This document shows positions 1 to 6,208 of a stretch of 13,313 nt of DNA, in pieces. The position numbers were made by a program, and so were the translations under genes. Each line of letters starts with the position of its first letter. The first letter of the stretch is position 1. Location of the stretch: NCBI GenBank assembly GCA_023246815.1, contig JAHFHR010000015.1, positions 1-13,313 on the forward strand, in the 5' to 3' direction. The DNA is from a bacterium (GTDB lineage: Bacteria; Patescibacteriota; Patescibacteriia; Buchananbacterales; UBA6539). The notes beneath the pieces were generated by a model. It was not told where the DNA came from, did not search any database, and was given only the letters and a program-made list of their open reading frames with translations.

Positions 1-11
1 GTCTGTCCTAA

Positions 12-2081
12 AACCACAGCGTCACGTTGCATAATTTGACTGCGAATACCGAATATCACTACCGCATTCGCACTGCCGATGAAATCGGCAATACAAGCGT
101 GAGTCCCGACAATACTTTTACTACGGCTTCCATCGCCTCCGGCCAGGTCAATTTGACGAATCCTGAAACCAACACAAATCTTGGTGACGCGAATCTTTCT
201 ACAGAAGTCTTAATCTCCGGAGTAGAAACCGCTTCTGTCTCGGCAAATAGCGTGACTATTTCTTGGACGACTGATCTCCCATCCGACTCGCAAGTGGAAT
301 ATGGAGACAGCCAAAATCTCGGATCACTTTCCACGATCAATACGACACTTACCACATCTCACTCCATCACCCTCTCCAATCTTTCGGAAAACACTAACTA
401 TATCTTTCGAGTTAAATCAAAAACAGCAGGCAGCTCTGTCGCTGTTACTTCCGGTTTACATGAATTTACGACACTCACTCATTCGACACCAGTCATCGCT
501 CCGGCCAATGTAAGCGCGGTCGCGTCTTCAAACGTTACCGCCTCCGGCGCGACGATTACCTGGACGACTGATAAAGGCGCAACGTCTGAGGTAGAATATG
601 GCTTGAGCACGAGCTATGGAGAACAAAGCACACAGAATTCTAGTCTCACTATGTCCCATTCCGTAGTGCTCTCCACGCTCGATCAACAGACAACATACCA
701 CTATCGCGTCAAGTCAACCGATTCAGCTCACAATGTGACATTCTCGGATGATCATACGTTTACGACACTATCAAACAACCAACAAGTGTCTGCTCCTATC
801 GCCGTACCCACTCTTTTGGTGGGAGGATATGACCGATCATCGGCCGCGCTCGTTTGGCACGTAGCTTCGGACAATGCCGATGTCTCGCTCGAATATGACA
901 TCCGCTATAGCACAAGTCCGATAACAGAGGGTAATTATGCGAATGCAACCGAAGCCCAACTTACCCCGGTGTACCACAGCGATCTTGATCCGCAGGGTAC
1001 AGAGCGCGAATACATTGTTGCCGGACTTAATTCAAACACGACGTACTACTTCGCCATCAAATCAAGACATCAGCACAGCGACTGGTCATCTATTTCCAAT
1101 GTCGTTTCAGCAAAAACTACGACTAGCGCGAGCGTGAATACCGAGACGCCTCAAAGCGGTGGAAGTCCTTCGACAAGCTCAGGATCTTCGAGCGGTGGTT
1201 CCTCGGTTGTGAGTACTGGGTATGGTAGAGGATCAGGCGGCAGTGCGGCATCAAGCTTTGAGCCCACGACACTCAAAGCTGAACCAGCCAATGGCCAGAT
1301 TGTTTTCGAATGGAATAATCCCGGAGAAGCAAACTTTGTACGCACGGTGATCGTCCGTAAAGAAGGCGGTTACCCGACATCTCCCGGGGACGGGCAGACG
1401 TTATATGAAGGTCGTGGGCAGACATTCACTGATACAAATGTTACGAATGATACAACATACTACTACACTCTCTATTCCTACAATCACTCAAAAACATATT
1501 CCTCGCCGGTTCGGGTATCTCTCGCTCCCAAAGCCGGAAATGACCAAGTGAAATTCAATGAAACCGGATCAATCATTCCTTTCTCTCCGGTCATGCACTT
1601 TACCCGTGTGTACAAACGCGGAGATAAAAATGTTGAAGTCGAGCATCTGCAGGAAATTCTTGCGCTCGAGGAAGTATCATTCCCGGAGAATCGGGTCACT
1701 GGCTATTTCGGTTCAATCACTGAAAAAGCCCTCAAGCAATTTCAGACAAAATATGGACTGACGCAGAGCGGAGTGATCGACGCGGCAACCCAGGCCAAAC
1801 TTCACTCCATTTCTGCAAGTGAAAAACGGCTTGAGGTTACTGGAGATTTGGCGCTCTTTGATACTGATCTGAAACTCGGCAGTACGGGCGAGCTCGTCAA
1901 AGACCTTCAAGAATTCCTCGTGTACGAGGGTAGCTATCCGGAAGCGAAAATCAGTGGCTACTTCGGCAATTACACCCATGCCGCGGTAAAGAAGTTCCAG
2001 TCAAAGTACGGCATCACTCCTGTATCAGGATTTGTCGGCTACAAGACTCGGCACAAGATGCAACAGTTGGTGGGCTTGTAA
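12..2081 (+). CDS. Fibronectin type III repeat protein with two C-terminal peptidoglycan-binding domains (5'-truncated)
   Basis: Probable cell-surface or secreted wall-binding protein. Numbering from the TTG at 27: the end of a broken FN3 domain (about 1-35), FN3 domains at about 64-149, 158-248 and 258-367, a Ser/Gly-rich linker (about 368-415), another FN3-like domain (about 416-506), then two PG_binding_1-type domains (about 524-598 and 607-684) with the hallmarks VEHLQEIL...YFGSITEKALKQFQ and VKDLQEFL...YFGNYTHAAVKKFQ. FN3 repeats normally act as spacers or adhesion modules; the C-terminal domains would bind peptidoglycan. The true start is missing. TTG 27 lies inside a beta strand of an FN3 domain, has no ribosome binding site, and the five codons before it (HSVTL) already match the sister repeats. 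The frame is closed by TAA at 9-11, so this is either a gene with a nonsense mutation or a sequence error near the window edge. A strong terminator follows. Domain calls are confident; the ligand of the FN3 domains is unknown. Confidence 0.85.
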   Translation, partial: NHSVTLHNLTANTEYHYRIRTADEIGNTSVSPDNTFTTASIASGQVNLTNPETNTNLGDANLSTEVLISGVETASVSANSVTISWTTDLPSDSQVEYGDSQNLGSLSTINTTLTTSHSITLSNLSENTNYIFRVKSKTAGSSVAVTSGLHEFTTLTHSTPVIAPANVSAVASSNVTASGATITWTTDKGATSEVEYGLSTSYGEQSTQNSSLTMSHSVVLSTLDQQTTYHYRVKSTDSAHNVTFSDDHTFTTLSNNQQVSAPIAVPTLLVGGYDRSSAALVWHVASDNADVSLEYDIRYSTSPITEGNYANATEAQLTPVYHSDLDPQGTEREYIVAGLNSNTTYYFAIKSRHQHSDWSSISNVVSAKTTTSASVNTETPQSGGSPSTSSGSSSGGSSVVSTGYGRGSGGSAASSFEPTTLKAEPANGQIVFEWNNPGEANFVRTVIVRKEGGYPTSPGDGQTLYEGRGQTFTDTNVTNDTTYYYTLYSYNHSKTYSSPVRVSLAPKAGNDQVKFNETGSIIPFSPVMHFTRVYKRGDKNVEVEHLQEILALEEVSFPENRVTGYFGSITEKALKQFQTKYGLTQSGVIDAATQAKLHSISASEKRLEVTGDLALFDTDLKLGSTGELVKDLQEFLVYEGSYPEAKISGYFGNYTHAAVKKFQSKYGITPVSGFVGYKTRHKMQQLVGL

Positions 2082-2154
2082 TTTGCTAAATTTGACAACC
2101 TACTAAAAGCTAAGTAGCTTTCCTTTAGCAAATCCTGGACGTATCTCCCGAGAA

Positions 2155-2185
2155 AAAAACATCTCCCTTTTGGGGAGGTGTTTTT
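2155..2185 (+). terminator. Intrinsic terminator after the FN3 gene
   Basis: Stem ATCTCCC (2161-2167) with GGGAGGT (2173-2179), one G.U pair, extended by flanking A/T pairs and C2160-G2180, with a T5 tract at 2181-2185. It lies 74 bases after the FN3 stop codon. Confidence 0.85.
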
Positions 2186-2200
2186 GTAAATAAAAATTTT

Positions 2201-2241
2201 AAAAAAACTCCCCGAGCGAAAAAATATCTTCCGCTCGGGGG
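2201..2241 (-). terminator. Intrinsic terminator of the acyl-CoA operon
   Basis: Stem CCCCGAGCG (2210-2218) with CGCTCGGGG (2232-2240). On the minus strand it is followed by a run of seven T (A7 at 2201-2207). It sits 20 bases past the enoyl-CoA hydratase stop and faces the FN3 terminator, so the two convergent units are separated within about 90 bases. Confidence 0.85.
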
Positions 2242-2259
2242 TTGCATATACGTCACCGT

Positions 2260-3063
2260 CTATGCGCCGATATAACTGGGCTGCCGTTTTTCGAGAAATG
2301 CGCTTAAGCCTTCGTGGGCGTCGACGGTGTTAAACAAATCTCCAAAGCGTCGGGCCTCATTTTCCATGACCTCGCATGGAGATCCTCCTTGACCTTCATT
2401 CATCACATCAATGGCCGCCGTGATTGCTAGATGAGGCCGCGTAGCAATCTCGTGAGCGATTTCAATGACCTTGGTCAGTAGATCCGCGGCTGGAAAAACG
2501 CCATTCACCAGCCCGAAAGCCAAAGCTTGCTCAGCCGTCCAGAATATCTCTGGCCTCAGAATCAACTCCCGTGCCTTGCCTGGCCCAACGAGCCTAATCA
2601 AACGATCATGTCCGCCGGCACCGGGAATAATTCCCAGCTTAACTTCCGGCTGACCGAACTTTGCCGTGTCGGCTGCATACCGAAGGGTACACGCCATGGC
2701 TACCTCGTTGCCGCCACCAAAGGCAAAACCATTGACCGCGGCGATCACCGGCACTCCGCAGTATTCCAGTGTCCGAAGATGCTCTTGTGCTTTCCGAGAA
2801 AATGCCTCGGCTAATTTCGAGTTCATCTCGGCCATCGGACCGATATCGGCACCCGCGGCAAAGGCTTTCGCACCGGCACCGGTCAACACTACGCACCGGA
2901 TCGAGTGCTCCTTTGATTCAAGGAATGCGCCTAACTCGCCGAGATCCTTGAAGACATCGGGATTCAAAGCGTTAAGTTTGTCTGGTCGATTGATCGTTGC
3001 CAACCAGACACCCTTGTCCTGATTCTCAAAAAGCAGGTGGGTAAACGTTGGTGGTTGCTGCAT
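2260..3063 (-). CDS. Enoyl-CoA hydratase (crotonase family)
   Basis: Adds water across the double bond of trans-2-enoyl-CoA (for example crotonyl-CoA) to give (S)-3-hydroxyacyl-CoA; cytosolic. The 267 residues are the usual length for a single-domain crotonase. Visible signatures: NRPDKLNAL near residue 26, the oxyanion-hole segment FAAGADI (68-74), FGGGNE with the first catalytic Glu at 120, and GQPEVKLGIIPGAGG with the second at 140. The two Glu are 20 residues apart, as in the rat mitochondrial enzyme (Glu144/Glu164), so hydratase activity rather than only isomerase or another crotonase reaction is likely. The start is supported by AGGAG at 3072-3076, eight bases before ATG. It is the second gene of an operon, 45 bases after the dehydrogenase, and is clearly more GC-rich than neighbouring core genes (37/60 in 2701-2760 against 23/60 in 4501-4560). 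Chain-length preference cannot be read from sequence. Confidence 0.93.
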   Translation of the reverse strand: MQQPPTFTHLLFENQDKGVWLATINRPDKLNALNPDVFKDLGELGAFLESKEHSIRCVVLTGAGAKAFAAGADIGPMAEMNSKLAEAFSRKAQEHLRTLEYCGVPVIAAVNGFAFGGGNEVAMACTLRYAADTAKFGQPEVKLGIIPGAGGHDRLIRLVGPGKARELILRPEIFWTAEQALAFGLVNGVFPAADLLTKVIEIAHEIATRPHLAITAAIDVMNEGQGGSPCEVMENEARRFGDLFNTVDAHEGLSAFLEKRQPSYIGA

Positions 3064-3108
3064 GTCAAACGCTCCTGATAGTTGACTACATTTCGGTTGA
3101 AGCTAGAG

Positions 3109-3948
3109 TTAGCTTTTTGCCGGATAGGTATAAAACCCCTTCTTGGACTTCCTGCCAAGCCATCCGGACGCCACCATCTGCCGAATGATTTCCGGACAGA
3201 CATGGTCAGGCCGTCGAGTCTGTTGCCACATGCTGTCAGCGGCATCCGTCAAAACATCGAGCCCGACCAAATCGGCGAGCGTCAGCGGGCCCATCGGATG
3301 ACCCAACGCATTTTTGTACGCTTGATCAAACTGCTCCATGGTCATGCTGCCACGAAGCGCTACCCATTCGTTGATGCAATTAATCATGAAAGGGATAAGC
3401 GTACGGTTGATCAGGAATCCGGCCTGATCAGGTGCTACGAAGGTGTCTTTGCCAATCGACGCGCCGAAGGCGATCAATAAGGCAATGGTTTCGTCGCTCG
3501 TGGTTAGCGCCCTGACCACTTCCAGCGCCTTCATTTTCGGCACCGGACTAAAAAAATGCGCTCCAGCCACCTTCCGAGGATCCGGCGTAACACTCGCCAG
3601 GTCCGTGATGGACAGCGTCGAGGTATTGCTTGCCAAGATTGAATTCGGCGCGATTTGACCCAGCTCTTTTAGAGCCGCTTGTTTAACATCGCGTCGTTCA
3701 AAAACGGCTTCGATAATAAGCTCGCAGTCAGCCAGCTCCCCCATGAAATTGGCCAATACAAGACTCCCACCAGCAAAACCATCCCCCAGTACTTTCTTGA
3801 TTCTAGCGTCAGCTCTGAGGACAGCCTCAGGGTTTGAGTCAAACACGACTACGTCATACCCAGCCTGAAGACAGACCTGTGCGATGCCTGTCCCCATCAA
3901 CCCAGCGCCAACGACACCGACGCTGGTAACTCCTGGTATGCTACTCAT
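3109..3948 (-). CDS. 3-hydroxyacyl-CoA (3-hydroxybutyryl-CoA) dehydrogenase
   Basis: NAD-dependent oxidation of 3-hydroxyacyl-CoA to 3-ketoacyl-CoA, or the reverse. From the preferred ATG the protein has 279 residues, typical of the stand-alone enzyme (Hbd/PaaH type). The Rossmann motif GAGLMG is at 14-19, with Asp37 at the end of beta-2 suggesting NAD(H). Catalytic residues keep the spacing of the human enzyme: Ser110 (SNTS), His131 (AHFFSPVP), Glu143 (MKALEVV) and Asn181 (LINR). The C-terminal domain holds GHPMGPLTLADLVGLD and ends with GWLGRKSKKGFYTY. A longer frame begins at a TTG at 3963, but that codon overlaps the SD; GGAGG at 3957-3961 is eight bases before ATG 3948, which I take as the start. 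It is first in the operon, so one transcript would make two consecutive pathway enzymes. No thiolase or acyl-CoA dehydrogenase is nearby. Direction of flux is unknown. Confidence 0.92.
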   Translation of the reverse strand: MSSIPGVTSVGVVGAGLMGTGIAQVCLQAGYDVVVFDSNPEAVLRADARIKKVLGDGFAGGSLVLANFMGELADCELIIEAVFERRDVKQAALKELGQIAPNSILASNTSTLSITDLASVTPDPRKVAGAHFFSPVPKMKALEVVRALTTSDETIALLIAFGASIGKDTFVAPDQAGFLINRTLIPFMINCINEWVALRGSMTMEQFDQAYKNALGHPMGPLTLADLVGLDVLTDAADSMWQQTRRPDHVCPEIIRQMVASGWLGRKSKKGFYTYPAKS

Positions 3949-3996
3949 GCTATCGTCCTCCAAATTTAGGAAACGAGTATCTCAACCAACCGCTGG

Positions 3997-4023
3997 TCAA
4001 GAATAAAACCCACGATGCCTCAC
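3997..4023 (-). CDS. Possible 8-codon leader peptide upstream of the acyl-CoA operon
   Basis: In the roughly 140-base leader of the acyl-CoA operon a GTG at 4023 is preceded, eight bases upstream, by AAGGAG (4032-4037, within AGAAGGAG). The frame reads MRHRGFYS and stops with TGA at 3997-3999, 48 bases before the dehydrogenase ATG. The SD and spacing are good, but a frame this short can arise by chance and no clear attenuator hairpin pair follows. It may be a leader peptide or a stray SD-like site. Confidence 0.2.
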   Translation of the reverse strand: MRHRGFYS

Positions 4024-4084
4024 CCTTGCTTCTCCTTCTGGTTATGGCCTGAACTCAGACAACTACCACAATAAATTTTGAACG

Positions 4085-4104
4085 TGCTAACGCTAGTCTT
4101 AGCA
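4085..4104. promoter_or_regulatory. 20-bp palindrome, candidate operator
   Basis: TGCTAA-n2-CTAG-n2-TTAGCA: 16 of 20 positions are symmetric about 4094/4095. It covers the -10 box of the predicted minus-strand promoter of the acyl-CoA operon. Size and position suit a dimeric repressor such as a TetR-type regulator, but the regulator itself is not in the window. Confidence 0.4.
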
Positions 4105-4124
4105 AAAAGTACCCTTGATGTCAA
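4096..4124 (-). promoter_or_regulatory. Candidate promoter of the acyl-CoA operon
   Basis: On the minus strand a perfect -35 TTGACA (4119-4124), a 17-base spacer and a weak -10 TAAGAC (4096-4101, 3/6). Transcription would start near 4089, giving a leader of about 140 bases. The poor -10 box makes this tentative. Confidence 0.4.
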
Positions 4125-4148
4125 TGACAAAAAAGCCCGGCGCACTTC

Positions 4149-4177
4149 TTGTCTAGTTACCATTGGCGAAGTATACT
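4149..4177 (+). promoter_or_regulatory. Promoter of the serine hydrolase gene (leaderless mRNA predicted)
   Basis: -35 TTGTCT (4149-4154), 17-base spacer, -10 TATACT (4172-4177, 5/6). The expected start site is about 4184, directly at ATG 4185, so the mRNA would have essentially no leader. The TTG at 4149 that could extend the coding frame is the -35 box itself, which argues against it as a start codon. Confidence 0.6.
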
Positions 4178-4184
4178 AGTACAT

Positions 4185-5218
4185 ATGGACCGCCAAAAAT
4201 ATAAAAAAATAATATACTTCCTGCTCGTAACAATAGGTATTTTTATAATCGGTTTATTGATTGGCTATACAATCCCTACTTTTTTAAAAAAAGAAACTTT
4301 TGTCAATTCGGATTCATTTATCATTCGAGACCATGAGAAAGAATTTGAATTCATCAATCCGCTCTTGGCAGTTGGTGACTTTCCTTCGCTACGTAATTTT
4401 AAGTCTTTGGAAAATAAAATTGCTGCTTTTATCAATGAGTCCAAAAAAAGCAACGCTATTGATTCCGCCGCGGTCTATTTTCGCGATTTCAATACCGGTC
4501 AATGGTTGGGGGTGAATGAAGATGAAAAATTTTCGCCAGCCAGTATGTATAAGCTGATTTTGATGATTATTTATTTGAAAAGTGCCGAAGAAGACCCATC
4601 GCTGCTTTTCACTAAAATTATTTACCAAGGCGATTCTCAAAATACCAACCAACAGCAAGATGAATTTTCTTCTACTTCGCCAAGAATAGAAATTGGTAAA
4701 ACCTATGAAATTACTGAAATTATCAGAAGAATGATTGTCTATTCTGACAATGACGCTAAAAACATCTTATATAACCTGATTGCCCCAGAAACAAAAGATG
4801 GAATATTTGCTGATTTAGGTTTACCGGTGCTTGATTTTAATGACTCCGGCGACACCATGTCAGCCAAATCATTTGGTCTTTTCTTCCGCATTCTTTATAA
4901 CGCCTCATATCTCTCACGCAATATGTCAGAAGCGGCGTTGAAACTTTTGAATGAGGCTGCCTTTAAAGAAGGGATAGTAGCTGCGCTACCACCAGATATC
5001 AATGCCCCCATAAATATGGCAGCCGTACCTTCACGACCTCTGACAACCACATAGTTGAGGGACAATTGCACGACTGCGGCATCGTCTACCATCCACGACA
5101 CCCTTACTTTATCTGCATCATGACTAAGGGAAACAATTCGCAAAATCTAAAAGAAGTAATTCAACAGATTTCTCGTCTAATCTATCTTGATGTTGACAGT
5201 GATTATAGCAACGAATAA
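4185..5218 (+). CDS. Membrane-anchored serine hydrolase, class A beta-lactamase-like, with a one-base frameshift
   Basis: The N-terminal 34 residues (KYKK, a hydrophobic stretch about 9-31, then KK) form a signal anchor placing the domain outside the membrane. The domain matches the beta-lactamase/DD-peptidase fold: nucleophile motif SMYK at 120-123 and SDN at 187-189. The simple frame ends at 5054, before the third motif. In the -1 frame the expected third motif HKYG appears immediately (276-279), followed by a plausible C-terminus (LHDCGIVYHP...PYFICIMTKG) to TAA at 5216-5218, total 344 residues. Frames change in a run of five C (5005-5009) where six would keep the gene intact. With no other lesion, this is a recent mutation, phase-variable tract or base-calling error. 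Likely roles are cell-wall peptide trimming or beta-lactam hydrolysis; substrate unknown. No SD precedes ATG 4185. The gene is AT-rich (23/60 GC in 4501-4560). Confidence 0.82.
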
Positions 5219-5236
5219 TGGGCTCTTCATGGTATA

Positions 5237-5265
5237 TTGGAGATCCTGATCTAAAAAACTATTAC
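5237..5265 (+). promoter_or_regulatory. Weak candidate promoter of the DUF5989 gene
   Basis: -35 TTGGAG (5237-5242), 17-base spacer, -10 TATTAC (5260-5265, 4/6). The start site would be near 5272, about seven bases before ATG 5279. Both boxes are imperfect. Confidence 0.3.
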
Positions 5266-5278
5266 CATACGTAGGCAT

Positions 5279-5440
5279 ATGAACCAAAATAAACCATTGC
5301 TCATTGAACTGTGGGACTTTCTCAAGACGCGCAAAGCCTGGTGGCTAACACCGATTATTATTATGCTGCTTTTGGTCGGCACGTTGATTGTCTTTGCCCA
5401 AACCAGTCCGGTATCGCCGTTTGTCTACGCTTTATTCTAA
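5279..5440 (+). CDS. DUF5989 family small membrane protein
   Basis: A 53-residue protein. It begins with a short amphipathic part holding LLIELWDFLKTRKAWWLTP, then one transmembrane helix (about residues 24-40, PIIIMLLLVGTLIVFAQ), then a short tail SPVSPFVYALF. The pattern WDFLKxRKxWWLxPI...FAQxSxxxPFxYxLF is what I recall for DUF5989, a widespread family of unknown biochemical role often found beside sugar or carbamoyl-transfer genes; none of those neighbours is present here. The ATG has only a weak AGG nearby (5273-5275) and a tentative promoter 14 bases upstream. It lies 60 bases after the repaired serine hydrolase stop on the same strand, so read-through co-expression is possible. Confidence 0.75.
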   Translation: MNQNKPLLIELWDFLKTRKAWWLTPIIIMLLLVGTLIVFAQTSPVSPFVYALF

Positions 5441-5673
5441 AAATGTTAGGCAGTAACGATGCCCTACAACGAAACGGGCAGCGGCACCATAATAAAATAC
5501 AACGATTGTTGTAACGACTCACAGGATCCCTCGTCTACTTAGAGTGCGGGGGGCAGTTCACGCAAACTTCTAATCTATAAAAAACGAACAAAACGTTATT
5601 GAGGTTAGTGTATGATGCGTGGCGAAGCTGTAATTGAAGCCCACAGATTCACCCCTGATTAATGATTTTATCT
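5441..5673. other. Non-coding stretch, nothing recognised
   Basis: Between the DUF5989 stop and the hairpin cluster I see no frame with a start, ribosome binding site and recognisable product, and no rRNA, RNase P RNA, SRP RNA or tmRNA signature. The short open frame at 5311-5514 is a shadow of the DUF5989 gene running into this stretch. Confidence 0.5.
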
Positions 5674-5676
5674 GTT

Positions 5677-5712
5677 GCCAAGGTCGAACCGGCAACCTCC
5701 GCCAAAAGCAGG
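5677..5712 (-). pseudogene. tRNA-like T-arm remnant
   Basis: On the minus strand GCCGG-TTCGACC-TTGGC (5693 to 5677) forms a five-pair T stem (two G.U pairs) with a canonical seven-base T loop TTCGACC. Just upstream, GGAGGTT and CCTGCTTTTGG resemble the variable region and anticodon arm of a tRNA. No D arm or acceptor 5' strand can be found and no CCA follows, so at most this is a 3' relic. The inverted repeat GTTGCC (5674-5679) / GGCAAC (5691-5696) overlaps it. Confidence 0.3.
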
Positions 5713-5730
5713 ATATCCCCTGCTTTTGGC
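5701..5730. repeat. Perfect 12-bp inverted repeat (hairpin)
   Basis: GCCAAAAGCAGG (5701-5712) pairs perfectly with CCTGCTTTTGGC (5719-5730) around a six-base loop. There is no T tract on either side, so it is not by itself an intrinsic terminator. It adjoins the tRNA-like remnant. Confidence 0.7.
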
Positions 5731-5735
5731 TGTAC

Positions 5736-5766
5736 AAAAAACAGTCCTTGCGAGGACTGATTTTTT
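5736..5766. terminator. Bidirectional intrinsic terminator
   Basis: Stem CAGTCCT (5742-5748) / AGGACTG (5753-5759), loop TGCG. T6 follows on the plus strand (5761-5766), and A6 precedes it (5736-5741), giving T6 on the minus strand. It can end plus-strand transcripts of the DUF5989 unit and minus-strand transcripts of the 5831-6145 gene. Confidence 0.85.
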
Positions 5767-5775
5767 ATTTTGATG

Positions 5776-5806
5776 AAAAGGAAGGACCGAGAAACAGTCT
5801 CGGTCC
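5776..5806 (-). terminator. Likely terminator of the 5831-6145 gene
   Basis: Perfect nine-pair stem GGACCGAGA (5784-5792) / TCTCGGTCC (5798-5806) with a five-base loop. On the minus strand a T-rich but interrupted tail follows (TTCCTTTTC). It is 24 bases after the stop codon and is backed up by the terminator at 5736-5766. Confidence 0.6.
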
Positions 5807-5830
5807 AAAGTGACAGCGCTAGAGAACTAC

Positions 5831-6145
5831 TTACTTACTACTGAGATTCATCGCCTCGCCTTCAGGAGAATGCTCTCTGTGAAGCACCCCATTAAGGAGA
5901 TGACATGGTGGTGCTTGCCGAGAAAAGAGCTCTCGTGCTTGCTCGGCATCAGTACCGATACTGTCTAGCACGTCGGCAAGCGTAATCCCGTGCTCTCCAG
6001 CCTGTGCCTTCATGATGCAAACCTCCCTGTCAATGTCTACATCATGCCCTGCCTCAATGCCGGCAAATAGCAAGTTGATAGCAACCGCTATCTTGCGAGC
6101 GATCGCCGCCTTTACTTCTTTTGACCCCGTTTCCCCACTTTTCAT
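5831..6145 (-). CDS. Hypothetical protein, 104 residues
   Basis: I do not recognise this protein. It is soluble, with no signal peptide or membrane helix. The N-terminal half (KEVKAAIARKIAVAINLLFAGIEAGHDVDIDREVCIMKAQAGEHG) looks helical; the middle holds ITLADVLDSIGTDAEQARELF, and the tail is polar (HSPEGEAMNLSSK). An upstream TTG at 6160 keeps the frame open, but it overlaps the SD: GGAGG at 6154-6158 stands eight bases before ATG 6145, which I take as the start. It has its own promoter (TTGACA at 6229-6234), a terminator at 5776-5806, and is insulated from the tyrS operon by the hairpin at 6184-6208. The strong SD sets it apart from the adjacent core genes, as for the acyl-CoA pair. Confidence 0.65.
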   Translation of the reverse strand: MKSGETGSKEVKAAIARKIAVAINLLFAGIEAGHDVDIDREVCIMKAQAGEHGITLADVLDSIGTDAEQARELFSRQAPPCHLLNGVLHREHSPEGEAMNLSSK

Positions 6146-6183
6146 TTCACCTTCCTCCAATTGCTCGTTTTAACACTCCCACC

Positions 6184-6208
6184 AAAAAAGCTGTCACTCA
6201 ACAGCTTT
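6184..6208 (-). terminator. Terminator of the valS-tyrS-receiver operon
   Basis: Stem AAAGCTGT (6187-6194) / ACAGCTTT (6201-6208), six-base loop, with T6 on the minus strand (A6 at 6184-6189). It lies 38 bases past the receiver stop. Its upstream arm overlaps the -10 box of the next gene's promoter. Confidence 0.8.

Noticed and set aside
9..11. Recoded stop codon in the FN3 gene
   Set aside because: The known CPR recoding concerns UGA (Gly in Gracilibacteria/Absconditabacteria), not UAA, and TAA ends other genes here in normal positions (for example FN3, tyrS, DUF5989).
2465..3480. Several plus-strand frames opposite the acyl-CoA genes (for example 2527-2814, 2666-3022, 3082-3480)
   Set aside because: They are antisense shadows of GC-rich genes whose catalytic motifs are all on the minus strand; no SD or domain supports them.
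3949..3963. TTG starts that extend several frames (3963, 6160, 12598, 4149)
   Set aside because: The TTG codons at 3963, 6160 and 12598 enclose SD sites that serve downstream ATGs, and 4149 is a -35 box; the ATG starts at 3948, 6145, 12574 and 4185 fit the signals better.
5004..5011. Programmed -1 ribosomal frameshift in the serine hydrolase
   Set aside because: The zero-frame codons GCC-CCC-ATA do not make a canonical X-XXY-YYZ heptamer, and I saw no SD-like stimulator or clear downstream structure. A one-base deletion or sequencing error is simpler.
5311..5514. 67-codon frame downstream of DUF5989
   Set aside because: It overlaps the DUF5989 gene out of frame, lacks a ribosome binding site and has no recognisable features.
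5670..5740. A complete tRNA or the 3' end of tmRNA around the GGTCGAACC sequence
   Set aside because: Only a T arm folds properly on the minus strand; there is no D arm, acceptor partner, mRNA-like tag or 5' tmRNA segment within reach. Kept only as a low-confidence relic.
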